This document shows, piece after piece, positions 1 through 9,103 of a stretch of DNA of 64,000 nucleotides. Each line of letters opens with the position of its first letter. Positions within the stretch are counted from its first letter, which is position 1. The stretch is from Avidesulfovibrio sp964369685. GTDB lineage: Bacteria; Desulfobacterota; Desulfovibrionia; Desulfovibrionales; Desulfovibrionaceae. Under the pieces are notes generated by a model. It saw nothing but the letters and a program-made list of their open reading frames with translations, was not told the DNA's origin and searched no databases. Location: NCBI GenBank assembly GCA_964369685.1, contig CAYJFB010000010.1, positions 1 through 64,000 of the forward strand, written 5' to 3'. The translations under genes and the position numbers were made by a program.

Positions 1-393
1 CGTTGCCAAGGCCGCAGCGGCACTCGGTCCCGCTGCAGGCATCAGCGTTTCGTCACCGAAAGCCGCAAAAAAGTCCCCGCTTGCGATGGTTGCGTCTGCA
101 AAGACAAAATCAGGCAAGTTTTCCGAGGTAATAGAAGTATAGAAGTCTTGAACGACAACAGTGCTGCCATCGTCAAAGGTGAACACCAAATCATCATCAA
201 CACGTTCAACCGCAGCATCGCTTGAAGCAAAATCGAAATTGAAAGAAATGGCTTCTTGCGGCGTAGCGGCCACATTTTCTACTGCAGTTTCTGTAGCAGG
301 TGAGGTTGCCTCGGCAACCGATGCTACAGGAAGTCCTGTTTCAATAACAACGTTTTGGCCTTGCGTCGGTTTAATGATGTTAATTATTGCCAT
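1..393 (-). CDS. N-terminus of a probable large secreted adhesin (partial)
   Basis: The first 131 codons are visible and the gene continues beyond the left edge. The start ATG has a good ribosome site (AAGGTGG, about 7 bases upstream). There is no signal peptide, as expected for type I secretion. Residues about 68-90 carry the pattern DDLVFTFDDGSTVVVQDFY, which resembles the N-terminal prefix of giant RTX/Ig-repeat adhesins of the LapA/BapA type and of large Desulfovibrio surface proteins. The next residues become Ala/Pro rich, as in a linker before repeats. That it is an adhesin is inference from this short prefix; the repeats and secretion signal lie outside the window. It could be another acidic surface protein. 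Confidence 0.5.
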   Translation of the reverse strand, partial: MAIINIIKPTQGQNVVIETGLPVASVAEATSPATETAVENVAATPQEAISFNFDFASSDAAVERVDDDLVFTFDDGSTVVVQDFYTSITSENLPDFVFADATIASGDFFAAFGDETLMPAAGPSAAAALAT

Positions 394-681
394 GATGTAC
401 CACCTTAAATAATAAAATAAAAAATAAGACACGACAAAAGACGCTCAACAAATATGCTTTTACGCAATTGTTGAAACGCTTTACAACGCCTTCTCCGCGT
501 CACAAATACATTTTTTTTTTGAGAACCTGTAAAAATAACAGCAAGCCAGAGGCAATGATTCTTACAAGCATCAAAATATGTGTATTTCATATAGACACAC
601 TCAAAAAAAATGTCAAGAGAAAAATACGATATGAAAAAAGATAAGACCTCTCTAAAAAAAGTCAACTATAACAACATATAT
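394..681. other. AT-rich intergenic stretch upstream of the adhesin gene
   Basis: No convincing gene is present. The stretch is strongly AT-rich with several A/T runs and should hold the promoter and 5' leader of the leftward adhesin gene. I could not pick a clear -35/-10 pair or a confident terminator for the exported-protein gene that ends at 682. Confidence 0.4.
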
Positions 682-1191
682 TTACTTAATGATATAATTT
701 AAAGTAAAAATCCAGACATTCTCGCTGTTGCGGTATCTGGAAAAATGTGCGGTTTCTCCTTTAAAATACAAGCGTTGCGAAACCAAGGGCTGGAAAACCC
801 GTTCTGCTTTCAGCCGTTCTGAATCGTCCCAGCCGTATGTCCCCAGCTCCAACAAACGCTCAACGGCGCGTAAAAACACTTTACCGCCAAACCCCGAATC
901 TTCATCATAACGAAGTATCAGTTCGATAACTCGTTCATCATCAAGCTTTGCGGTCAAGCTGGTGCCTTGACCAAAAACAACATAATAGCCATTGTTGTTG
1001 GGACGCGCTTGACGAATATGTAGCGAGCCTGTTGCGGACTTATTCCAAAAACGCTGAACGGCAGCCCATGTCAAAAAAGGTGCTTCGGCAGCGGACACTA
1101 CAGAAAAAGAAGCTCCCAAAGAAACAAGACAAAACAACAGACAACATAAAAGAATAGAACATCTTCGAAAAAATTTTTGTCTCACTTGCAT
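682..1191 (-). CDS. Small exported protein of unknown function
   Basis: The product is 169 residues starting MQVRQKFFRR. This start is chosen because GGAGG lies just upstream, whereas the longer frame has no such site. Residues about 10-35 form a basic-then-hydrophobic signal peptide ending near VVSAAEA, so the mature protein should be periplasmic or surface-located. The rest is mixed, with aromatic residues and no cysteine pairs or motifs I recognise. It lies just upstream of the adhesin gene on the same strand, so a role linked to surface or secretion is possible but unproven. Confidence 0.6.
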   Translation of the reverse strand: MQVRQKFFRRCSILLCCLLFCLVSLGASFSVVSAAEAPFLTWAAVQRFWNKSATGSLHIRQARPNNNGYYVVFGQGTSLTAKLDDERVIELILRYDEDSGFGGKVFLRAVERLLELGTYGWDDSERLKAERVFQPLVSQRLYFKGETAHFSRYRNSENVWIFTLNYIIK

Positions 1192-1665
1192 GACTGTTAC
1201 CTCCTGCACAATGTGCCGCAATCGATTGATTTTTTTCATACTCTATACAATCTTTTTCCCCAAAATAAAATTTTATGACTCTTACATGCAAGTTTGTAAA
1301 ATAAATTTATTTATCAATTTTTATACAATTTGGCTTGATCTCTCTGTAAAAAATCATGCCCCACTATAGAAATTAACCATAAATTGCATATCATATATAC
1401 ATATTCATGTAAAATTTATATCATTATTCTAAAAAAGTAAATCTTTTGTCAATGTTATCCAAAGATTGCTTTTCAAGCTTTTTCTTACAAGAAGCATAGA
1501 TTATTTATTTTTTCGTATAATTCTTCAAAGAACACAAATAAAAACAGTGAGCATATAGGAAATAACGAAAAAAGGCGTTATGTTAACATAACACCTTTTT
1601 ATTGAGCAGTTTTTCTATGCCAATCGTTTGAGATCAAGGAGCTCAGAAAAAAAGCATAGAATGAA
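1192..1665. other. Long AT-rich intergenic region
   Basis: About 470 bases without a gene. It holds the leader of the leftward exported-protein gene (strong GGAGG near 1199-1204) and, near the right end, the hairpin at 1574-1595. The middle is very AT-rich and low in complexity. I see no RNA gene in it. Confidence 0.4.
1568..1600 (-). terminator. Terminator after the AMIN/TPR gene
   Basis: GGCGTTATG and CATAACACC pair with one mismatch around a TTAA loop, flanked by six A on the left and five T on the right. It works in either direction, but the gene ending at 1666 runs leftward into it, so it most likely terminates that minus-strand operon. Confidence 0.7.
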
Positions 1666-4600
1666 TTATCCCTCGTTGGCAGCCTGAGGCTGAGCTGTTT
1701 GAGGGGCTTGTTCTTCTGCAGTAGAGGGAGGCGCAACAAAACGTGTGAGATCGCGTGCCACCTCTTGAGTACGCAATTCAGATGCTGCCATACGCCCAAA
1801 AACACTTTCAGGTTCTGTTCGAACTATCGTCTCCAAGCGATTGCGCCAACGAGCCAAATCGCCCATTTTGCGATACAACCGCGCCTGGCGGAACAACAGT
1901 CCGGCGTGATCGGGAGAACCTTCGGGAACAAAACTCTCATATTGATCCGCCCAATCCAATGCTTCCGCAAAACGCCCGGCAACCTCAGAAACATCCATTA
2001 AACCGGCCATGGATTCACGCTCACGTTCCGTATCGATACGCTCAGGGTCTTCTTGATGCAACCGACGGAACAGTTCCAATGTTTCAAGATTTCGGTCATA
2101 CGTTTCTTGTAAATCACGCCGTTGTTCGGCGTCACGCGCCATAAAATAAGCCGCATAGGCTTTTTGATACAAAGGTAACGCACCGTCGGGCAAGGCATAT
2201 AAAGTCTTCCATAACTGCATCGCCGCTTCGGTCATTCCCAAGTTTTCGGCAGAAATGGCACGGGCATAATCCAACTGATTGCGGTCTTCCTGTGAAAATA
2301 CCCAGTCGGAAACCTTGTCACCAAGTACCAGCAAGCCTTCCCAGTTACCTTCTGTCAGATATTTTGACAAAAACATCTTATACGCATAGTCACTGTACTC
2401 ACCTTGATCTTGATCAAGAAAAAAGCTCAGCAATTCCATGCCTGTTTGCTCATTACCACGGTTGAGATGTGCGCGCGCCAAAGCGACACGCAAATCGTCA
2501 TCAAGCGGCGTGTGGGCTTCTTGCACCTCAGGATAACGCTCCCAGAGGGTCAAAATACGATCTGTATTGTCTTCATCAAAAGCCAATGCGAGCTCTTTAT
2601 CAAAGCCGCGCAAAATGAGATCTCGTGCTCGGTTGGTTTGCAAATCAACAGGGTGTTCTTCGATAAAGTTTTTTGCTTTACGCATCGCCTCATCTGTTGC
2701 GCCGTTGGCATAATCAAGCACAGCTTCACGAAAAGCCGCTTTGGCTGCTTCGGGTGAATCCGGATAATCTTGCAATATTTGTCTGTATGCAGCCTCGGGA
2801 GAGGCGTTGCTATTGCGTGCATACATGCCCAAAAGCTCATCCAACGGTGGGTTTGGCTGTGTAAAGCCCTGTTCACCAAGAACCATGATCGCCGTGGGTG
2901 CTGACGGTGAATCCGGATATTTTTCCAACAATTCCTCATACACCTCACGAGCACCGTCAATGCGTCCCGCTTGAATATAAATTGCACCAATTTGCAAAAG
3001 CACACGATGACTGTCTTCACCGTCAGGCAGCAGGTTGTAATATACCCAATAATTTTGCAACGCGTCGTCGTAACGTCCCATGCGTGTTAAAATTTCACCA
3101 ACCATCAACAGATACGAAGGATCGTCAAGATATAAACGCGGCCAACGACGATCGATAAAATCAACCATAATTTGTGCACGCTCAAAATGTCCTTGACGGT
3201 ACAACGCTTCCGCTAAAGAGCGAGAAACTTCACGCGCAAGACGGTGTTCAGGATACTCATCAAGCACAGTTTGGAATGTACGAGCTGCTTCGGCATATTG
3301 TTGGCGGCGCAATTGATCTTCACCAAGTTGGTACATAGCAAGAGGCACATTGGGATCTCGCGGATAGCGTGTGTGTAGCATCCGCACATAGCCGATGGCG
3401 TCCCCCTGATTGCCCACATCAAGATTGAGCATCGCCAAACGGTACAGTGCTTCGGGAACGTGAGGAGACTCCAAATTAAAATTCATGGCTTCATTGGTCG
3501 CTTGCGAAATAGCCTCAAAGCCTTGTAATTTATCAGTATCGTACATATTCACCAGTGTTTCACTGATTAAATACAACACTTCTTCACGAATATTATCCGG
3601 AAGAGGTAAGGCTTTGAGTTTTTGCAAAACAGCCAGCGCTTCGGGAAATTGCATGCCTTCCAAAAGGTGCTTGGCTTCTTGAAGCATCGTGAGTATATCC
3701 GGCGGCTTATCGACAACATTGCCTTGTTCATCAACATAAATCACGTTTTCAGGTAAATCAGCAGGCAATTGCTCACCGGGTTTCGCCACAATAACAGTGC
3801 GCCCGTCCTGATTGGCTTGCGGATCTTCTGTCGTCGACGCAAGGGGTTGCACCACGCTTGGAGCTACGCCTGTTGCCGCTGTCAGATTCGACGATACAGG
3901 CGAGCCATATGAATTGTTTTCGGCAAGCGGAGTTTGCGTGACAGCAGGAGGCGGCGGAATAGTTTGTTCTTGTGTTTCTATAGGTGGCGGTGGAATGGTT
4001 TGCGTGACTGAAGAGTTGTCAGTTGTGCTCAATGCGCTTACTGATGGTGCATTTTTCAATAAACCGCCACGAATTTCTGTCTTCGGTGCCGCGGCAGGCG
4101 TTGCCGACGGAGCGGACAAGAGCTCTTGCGGAGAAGCAAGGGTTTGCGTAGGGGCAAGCAGATCCGCAGGCGGTGGAGCAAGGGTTTGCGTAGGGGCAAG
4201 CAGATCCGCAGGCGGCGGAGCAAGGGTTTGCGCAGGGGCAAGCAGATCCGCAGATGGCGGTGGAATGATTTGCGTATTGTTTGCTGCAGGCGTAGAAAGT
4301 GACGGCGAAGACATATCGGTTGATGTTTGCTCATTACCGGATGGTGTTTGTGCAAACTGCTCAATACGTTGAACGGTTTGCGCAAGCTCTTCAAGACTTG
4401 GAGGACTGACTGCCATATTTGGGTCTGCAGCAACAGGTAATGCTTGCCCATTTGGCGCAACCATGAGTGTGCGTCCGTCAGACATGGGATTTTGCCCTGT
4501 AATTCTGGCGTCATTTTCGCCTTGGATGCCTACATTGGCAAAGGGTTGTGTTTCTACAGGCTCGGCGGTTAACGAACCTTGAATTTCAGGTTCATTGAGT

Positions 4601-5181
4601 GGAGGGATCGTTTGCTGAGCGACAGGTTGTTGAACAAACGCGTTTGTCGGTGCCGCGGCTTGCGAAACCGTTGGTTGTGGTGCTGTCACCTGAGGTTGTA
4701 TATTTTGCGGCTGTGTAGTTTGTGGTGCTATAGGCAACGGTGGCGGCGGTATTGCTGCCTGAGCAGGCGGACGCCAACGAGCCCCCAAAGGATCCGCAAA
4801 AAAATCTACACGCAGACTCTGCGGCGTCGGCTGACTGACCACATAGCCAAAATTTTGGTCTTTGAGTTGCACACGCAGATCTTGATTGTCTGCAGTCACA
4901 TCTTGTATCAATTCACCATTTGGTGCATTACCGCTTGGAGGCGTATTTGCAGCACCCTGCAATCTGATGTCCAGACTGGTAAATCCATCGCGCACCACAT
5001 TTGCCGCTTCCTGCGGAGAATCAAAAAAGATCTCTAAACGTTCGCGTCCATTTTGTTCAGACCATTGCCAAGATGCAGCCACAACATCTGAAGGCACCAC
5101 AAACAGTGCCGTGACGAGCAACGCCGTCGGACAAAGAACACAAAAACGACGAAGGGTATCATTGAAAGAGCATTTTTTCAC
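1666..5181 (-). CDS. Exported AMIN-like / TPR repeat protein, 1171 aa
   Basis: A GTG start at 5181 gives MKKCSFNDTL followed by a hydrophobic stretch (about residues 18-34), a normal signal peptide. The alternative TTG at 5265 overlaps the upstream stop (TTGA) but would add 28 residues before the signal. Residues about 36-130 resemble an AMIN-type beta domain (cell-wall/secretin binding). About 130-480 is a Pro/Gln/Ala-rich spacer with three 14-residue repeats (ADLLAPTQTLAPPP). About 500-1130 is a long run of TPR-like helices (for example YRLAMLNLDVGNQGDAIGY). It is probably a periplasmic scaffold. It follows the sigma-54 activator gene directly, so the two are likely co-transcribed. Function is otherwise unknown. 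Confidence 0.75.
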   Translation of the reverse strand: MKKCSFNDTLRRFCVLCPTALLVTALFVVPSDVVAASWQWSEQNGRERLEIFFDSPQEAANVVRDGFTSLDIRLQGAANTPPSGNAPNGELIQDVTADNQDLRVQLKDQNFGYVVSQPTPQSLRVDFFADPLGARWRPPAQAAIPPPPLPIAPQTTQPQNIQPQVTAPQPTVSQAAAPTNAFVQQPVAQQTIPPLNEPEIQGSLTAEPVETQPFANVGIQGENDARITGQNPMSDGRTLMVAPNGQALPVAADPNMAVSPPSLEELAQTVQRIEQFAQTPSGNEQTSTDMSSPSLSTPAANNTQIIPPPSADLLAPAQTLAPPPADLLAPTQTLAPPPADLLAPTQTLASPQELLSAPSATPAAAPKTEIRGGLLKNAPSVSALSTTDNSSVTQTIPPPPIETQEQTIPPPPAVTQTPLAENNSYGSPVSSNLTAATGVAPSVVQPLASTTEDPQANQDGRTVIVAKPGEQLPADLPENVIYVDEQGNVVDKPPDILTMLQEAKHLLEGMQFPEALAVLQKLKALPLPDNIREEVLYLISETLVNMYDTDKLQGFEAISQATNEAMNFNLESPHVPEALYRLAMLNLDVGNQGDAIGYVRMLHTRYPRDPNVPLAMYQLGEDQLRRQQYAEAARTFQTVLDEYPEHRLAREVSRSLAEALYRQGHFERAQIMVDFIDRRWPRLYLDDPSYLLMVGEILTRMGRYDDALQNYWVYYNLLPDGEDSHRVLLQIGAIYIQAGRIDGAREVYEELLEKYPDSPSAPTAIMVLGEQGFTQPNPPLDELLGMYARNSNASPEAAYRQILQDYPDSPEAAKAAFREAVLDYANGATDEAMRKAKNFIEEHPVDLQTNRARDLILRGFDKELALAFDEDNTDRILTLWERYPEVQEAHTPLDDDLRVALARAHLNRGNEQTGMELLSFFLDQDQGEYSDYAYKMFLSKYLTEGNWEGLLVLGDKVSDWVFSQEDRNQLDYARAISAENLGMTEAAMQLWKTLYALPDGALPLYQKAYAAYFMARDAEQRRDLQETYDRNLETLELFRRLHQEDPERIDTERERESMAGLMDVSEVAGRFAEALDWADQYESFVPEGSPDHAGLLFRQARLYRKMGDLARWRNRLETIVRTEPESVFGRMAASELRTQEVARDLTRFVAPPSTAEEQAPQTAQPQAANEG
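4136..4261. repeat. Three tandem 42-bp repeats inside the AMIN/TPR gene
   Basis: Copies at 4136-4177, 4178-4219 and 4220-4261 differ by only a few bases. They encode a 14-residue Pro-rich unit in the spacer between the N-terminal domain and the TPRs. In-frame 42-bp units allow copy-number change without frameshift. Confidence 0.9.
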
Positions 5182-5261
5182 GGTATACTCTGATTGCAAA
5201 AAATTCTGTCTGAATGTAGCAAACGCTACCGCCCCAATGACCTTGTTTACAAAATATTCAC

Positions 5262-6302
5262 TCAATCGTCATCTCGACGCTTTTTCAATTTTTCAATCAA
5301 GGTTGTGCGTTTAATGCCGAGTGTTTCCGCTGCCTGATTTTTGACACCGTCAGCATTATTGAGGGCTTCGTTCAACAAACGATCCTCAATGGTATCCAAA
5401 AAGTCTTTGAGTCCAAAGCCGAGTCGATGCATGTCATCAAGGGTTGGCCACACAAAAACACCGTGAGGCATACTTGATACACTCTTTGTATATTGTAAAT
5501 CCAAGTCAAGAGCAATGTCATCCAAAGATCCTACCGTATCAAGAATTTTTTGAGGCAAATCATGCAACTGGATAACGTCTTCATCGACAAGAATACTAAG
5601 ACGTTCCATAAAATTTTCCAATTCACGTACATTTCCCGGCCACGGATAGGCCATCAGCACTTTACGGGCTTCGGGTGAAAGACTCAACACGGCACGATTT
5701 TTTTTTATACAAAAACGTTGCAAAAACGTTTCTGCCAAGAGCAAGACATCTGTTCCGCGCTCACGCAACGGCGGCAAGTGCAGTGGAATAACATTGAGCC
5801 GATAATATAAATCTTCCCGAAAACGACCTATGGCAACTTCTTCTTCTAGGTCTCTGTTGGTTGCGGCCACGATGCGGACATCAATTTTTCGTGCCCCTGT
5901 TCCGCCAACCCGTTCGATTTCTTTTTCTTGCAAGACACGCAATATTTTGACTTGCAAACTTGATTCCATATCGCCAATTTCGTCTAAAAACACGGTGCCG
6001 CCGTCGGCCAATTCAAAACGTCCGGCACGCGTTCGCACGGCGTGCGTAAAAGCGCCTTTTTCATGGCCAAACAATTCAGATTCAAGCAGTTCTTTAGGGA
6101 TGGCACCACAATTGATCGGCACAAACGGTTGTCCCGCACGCGCACTTCGAGCATGAAGAGCACGAACGAGCAGTTCTTTTCCCGTTCCCGATTCTCCTGT
6201 TACAAGAACAGTGCTGTCAGTCGGTGCCACTTTTTTTAACACCAAAAAGACATCATGTAACGCAGGGCTTTCACCGATAATGCTGTCAGTCGCTTTCTCC
6301 AT
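5262..6302 (-). CDS. Sigma-54-dependent transcriptional activator without receiver domain
   Basis: A 346-residue AAA+ activator of RpoN-RNA polymerase. It has the Walker A motif GESGTGKE (about residues 36-43), the ELFGHEKGAFTHA loop region, the Walker B motif GGTVFLDEIGD, and a C-terminal Fis-type helix-turn-helix (AAETLGIKRTTLIEKL). There is no N-terminal receiver, PAS or GAF domain, so control must come from a partner or from expression level. The sigma-54 contact loop reads GAFTHA instead of GAFTGA, an unusual substitution. Its stop overlaps the possible TTG start of the exported AMIN/TPR gene, which suggests co-expression. The target genes cannot be told from the sequence. Confidence 0.9.
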   Translation of the reverse strand: MEKATDSIIGESPALHDVFLVLKKVAPTDSTVLVTGESGTGKELLVRALHARSARAGQPFVPINCGAIPKELLESELFGHEKGAFTHAVRTRAGRFELADGGTVFLDEIGDMESSLQVKILRVLQEKEIERVGGTGARKIDVRIVAATNRDLEEEVAIGRFREDLYYRLNVIPLHLPPLRERGTDVLLLAETFLQRFCIKKNRAVLSLSPEARKVLMAYPWPGNVRELENFMERLSILVDEDVIQLHDLPQKILDTVGSLDDIALDLDLQYTKSVSSMPHGVFVWPTLDDMHRLGFGLKDFLDTIEDRLLNEALNNADGVKNQAAETLGIKRTTLIEKLKKRRDDD

Positions 6303-6396
6303 ATCATCCTCTTGTTGCTCTTGTTACAACAAGGCTGTCGCTTTTTAACGACAAAGTTTCCGTGTGTAAGCAGCGTTCAAACGAAAATATTATTAC

Positions 6397-6425
6397 AAAA
6401 AACCTCAACAATATGAGGGTTTTTG
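6397..6425. terminator. Possible bidirectional hairpin in the activator leader
   Basis: CCTCA and TGAGG pair around a short loop, with A-run on the left and T-run on the right. On the minus strand it sits about 95-120 bases before the activator start and is followed by T residues, so it could act as an attenuator. No gene converges here, so simple termination is less likely. Confidence 0.4.
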
Positions 6426-6928
6426 TCGTATTTCAACATCCTCGGCATGCAAATCATTAAATGTGTCCTTGAGACAAATTTTTCCAATGAATAAGGACAA
6501 CTCAACGGCAATTCTTTTCTTGATATGGTTTAGAATATGGCGTGCCGACAAGAGATCTGGCGACCGTTTGCGGTATGTTACGTTATTTTGAAAATGTTTT
6601 TCTCAACAATCAAGTATCTTTCATATTCAAAAATATTACTCAACAACGTTTTCTAATAAAATCCAACTTAGCGTCAATTGTATGACGGAAGATTTTTTTT
6701 TGCAAGACATAAAGCACACACAAAGGCACCTTTTTTTACCTATAACATAATTACGCCTCTTTTTATATCGCATTTTATGTCGAGTTTTGTTTCTGTTTGG
6801 CGGCTAGAAATTCTATTCATACATTGTGAAAGGTCATTTTCTATCTTTAAAATATAACACAAAAACACATTTTTTGAAAACGCCCTTCAAAAGACCCCTT
6901 GACAGCGCGGCACAAATGGAAGAAAAAA

Positions 6929-6963
6929 GTGGGGGAAGGTGGGAAAAAGTGGGGAAAAGTGCG
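6929..6963 (+). promoter_or_regulatory. MraZ operator (direct GTGGG repeats)
   Basis: GTGGG occurs at 6929, 6939 and 6949, followed by a partial copy GTGCG at 6959, each exactly 10 bases apart with 5-base spacers. This is the known architecture of MraZ boxes (TGGGN repeats spaced by 5) upstream of mraZ. It lies about 95-130 bases before the mraZ start and downstream of a TTGACA at 6899, so the division cluster is probably repressed by its own first product. Confidence 0.9.
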
Positions 6964-7056
6964 TCATAAAGCCGATTTTGAATGAATGGAAAAAGCAAAC
7001 AAAGACGTTGAAAGCTGAGGTGTCACACTCACAACAAGCTTCTAAGGCGCTAAATT

Positions 7057-7509
7057 ATGTCACTTTTTCGCGGGCACACCTACAGAAACATTGATCCGAA
7101 AGGACGAGTGGTTGTCCCTGCGGACTTTAGAGAAGTCTTGTTACAGCGTTCACCGACCGGACGAGTGGTTTTGACCATTTACGATCACTGTGTTGTGGGA
7201 TATCCCGAGCCGGACTGGTTGGTTTTTGAAGAACAATTCAGCACCATCAATGCCGCCAGTTTAAAAGTTCGCCAATTTCGACGTATGGTTATCGGCGGAG
7301 CCGAAGTTCTACAACTTGACACACAAGGGCGTGTCAAGCTTTCACGAGCTCATATGGAATATGCAAATTTGAAACATGAAGCCGTTTTTGTCGGCCAAGG
7401 GAACAAATTTGAAATTTGGACGGCGGACGCTTACCGACAATTGCTTGAAGAAAATTTTGATGATGTGGCTGAAGAACTGGCCTCTGACGGGCTCGGCTTT
7501 ATGCTTTAA
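7057..7509 (+). CDS. mraZ: Transcriptional regulator MraZ
   Basis: A 150-residue protein with two SpoVT/AbrB-like half domains. The first reads FRGHTYRNIDPKGRVVVPA and the second VLQLDTQGRVKLSRAHMEYA. The family forms a ring of subunits that binds direct TGGGN repeats and represses the mra/dcw promoter. It is the first gene of the division and cell-wall cluster and lies directly below an excellent operator. The length is normal for the family. Confidence 0.97.
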   Translation: MSLFRGHTYRNIDPKGRVVVPADFREVLLQRSPTGRVVLTIYDHCVVGYPEPDWLVFEEQFSTINAASLKVRQFRRMVIGGAEVLQLDTQGRVKLSRAHMEYANLKHEAVFVGQGNKFEIWTADAYRQLLEENFDDVAEELASDGLGFML

Positions 7510-7574
7510 TACGGCGTGTTGCCTGTCTTGGTAATAGCAACGTATTTTTTATAGATATTTTTTAGAGAGCTGTT

Positions 7575-8750
7575 ATGTCTGGTCAAAACTATCCGCATAT
7601 TCCCGTTTTACAAGCTGAAGTGCTTGAGGCCATCATCCCCGTTCCCGGCACGGGCGGACGTTACCTCGACGGCACGTTGGGTATGGCGGGACATGCTTGC
7701 GCCATTTTGGAACGAGCAGGTTCAAAAGCAATGCTGTGTGGCCTTGATCGCGATCCGCAAGCCCTGATGTATGCACAACAACGCCTTGCCCCTTTTGGCG
7801 AGCAGGCCCATTGTTTTCACCAACGCTACAGTGCCTTTAACGAAGCTTTAGACACTCTCGGCTGGGATATGCTTGACGGTGCATTGATTGATATCGGTGT
7901 TTCGTCGTTACAATTGGATACCCCCGAACGTGGTTTCAGCTTTTATGCCGACGGCCCCTTGGATATGAGAATGAACCAAGACGCGCCCGAAGCCTCAGAT
8001 GCGCCCGTAAGTCGCCTCATCCAACGTTTACGTCACGAAGAATTGCGTGACGTGCTTTCAAAATACGGCGAAGAACCCCAAGCAGGACGCATCGCTGCCG
8101 CAATCATACGCGAAAGACAAAAAAAACCCATTCAAACAACAAGAGAATTGGCAGCCATCGTTGAACAAGCCTACCCTGCCGCATGGCGCGCCAAAGCAAG
8201 AAATCATCCCGCAACCAGAACATTTCAAGCTTTACGGATGCTTGCCAACGATGAATTGGGTGAACTGCAACGCTTCATGGACACCATCCTTGCACGCCTG
8301 AAACCAGGCGGACGCCTTGCCGTAATAACCTTTCATTCTCTGGAAGATCGCGTGGTGAAACATAGCATGAAAGCTTGGGCACAAGGCTGTATTTGTCCGC
8401 GACATTTACCCCTTTGCGTGTGCCAACACGAACCCGAAGCCGTTATTCTCACCCCCAAACCTGTAAAAGCGACAACAGAAGAGATCGCGAAAAATCCTCG
8501 TTCTTCTTGTGCAAAGTTACGAGTGGCAGAAAAAACTGTCGTGTCGGTACGCTCAGAAACAACACACGATACGGCAACACCATTATTCCAAAACACCCGC
8601 CCGCGCGGTCGACGACAGCGTGAAACCATGCGTCAACAAAAAAGGTTGTTGTTGGAAGAAGCCGCCATACACCTTGAAGCGGAAGCCTACGAAGACGAAC
8701 TGTGTTTCTCGGCAAATAAAAAATCTTGTGCGACAGACAATGATGATTGA
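7575..8750 (+). CDS. rsmH: 16S rRNA (cytosine1402-N4)-methyltransferase RsmH
   Basis: Methylates N4 of C1402 in the 16S rRNA P-site with S-adenosylmethionine. Visible are HIPVLQAEVLEAI at the N-terminus, the SAM site DGTLGMAGHACAILE, ALIDIGVSSLQLD, and the typical GGRLAVITFHSLEDR near residues 240-255. At 391 residues it is longer than the usual 310 or so; the extra 60-70 residues form a basic then acidic tail (RPRGRRQRETMRQQKR) of unknown role. Its stop TGA is four bases from the next gene's ribosome site. Confidence 0.97.
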   Translation: MSGQNYPHIPVLQAEVLEAIIPVPGTGGRYLDGTLGMAGHACAILERAGSKAMLCGLDRDPQALMYAQQRLAPFGEQAHCFHQRYSAFNEALDTLGWDMLDGALIDIGVSSLQLDTPERGFSFYADGPLDMRMNQDAPEASDAPVSRLIQRLRHEELRDVLSKYGEEPQAGRIAAAIIRERQKKPIQTTRELAAIVEQAYPAAWRAKARNHPATRTFQALRMLANDELGELQRFMDTILARLKPGGRLAVITFHSLEDRVVKHSMKAWAQGCICPRHLPLCVCQHEPEAVILTPKPVKATTEEIAKNPRSSCAKLRVAEKTVVSVRSETTHDTATPLFQNTRPRGRRQRETMRQQKRLLLEEAAIHLEAEAYEDELCFSANKKSCATDNDD

Positions 8751-8761
8751 GGGCAAAACAA

Positions 8762-9043
8762 ATGAAACAACAATTCTTGACAAAATGGTTGCTTTTTATG
8801 GCCTGCTCTCTTCTCGTGACGGTCACAGCGGGATTGACGAATGTGTGGTTGAGCTTGGAGCGGAGCGAGTTGGTTTTTCAAATTGGCGAAATGCAAACCG
8901 AAGTAAGCCGCCGAGCGGCTTTGCAAGCAAAACTTGAAGTTGAACGCGACAAATGGCGTTCGCCTGCAGAGCTTGAACGCAAAGCCAAAAGCCTTGGTAT
9001 GAGAAAAGCCAGCCCGGGACAAATTCGTACGTTCTTTGATTAA
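8762..9043 (+). CDS. ftsL: FtsL-like division protein
   Basis: A 93-residue protein starting MKQQFLTK, chosen because GAGGG lies 8-9 bases upstream; a TTG at 8747 would overlap the rsmH stop. It has a short cytoplasmic end, one membrane helix (about residues 8-28) and a periplasmic coiled-coil-like segment (ELVFQIGEMQTEVSRRAALQ). Size, topology and position between rsmH and ftsI match FtsL, which with FtsB and FtsQ activates FtsWI. FtsL sequences diverge fast, so the name rests mostly on position. Confidence 0.75.
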   Translation: MKQQFLTKWLLFMACSLLVTVTAGLTNVWLSLERSELVFQIGEMQTEVSRRAALQAKLEVERDKWRSPAELERKAKSLGMRKASPGQIRTFFD

Positions 9044-9103
9044 TATTGTTTATTGTGTTTTTTGCATATCAAGAACTTTTCCAGATTTTTTTGAGGTTTT
9101 TTC

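Larger units (their letters stand above)
6303..7056. other. 750-bp divergent control region between the sigma-54 activator and mraZ
   Basis: No gene is visible. The left part holds the leader of the leftward activator gene with a hairpin at 6397-6425. The middle is AT-rich. The right part holds the MraZ operator and a perfect TTGACA at 6899-6904, for which I could not find a matching -10. Confidence 0.6.

Noticed and set aside
3812..4372. A 186-codon plus-strand frame full of GGGAR-type repeats
   Set aside because: It is the complement of the Pro-rich repeat spacer of the AMIN/TPR gene; the repeats explain it.
6899..6927. A complete sigma-70 promoter for mraZ using TTGACA at 6899
   Set aside because: The position 17 bases on reads GAAAAA, not a -10 box; only the -35 looks good.
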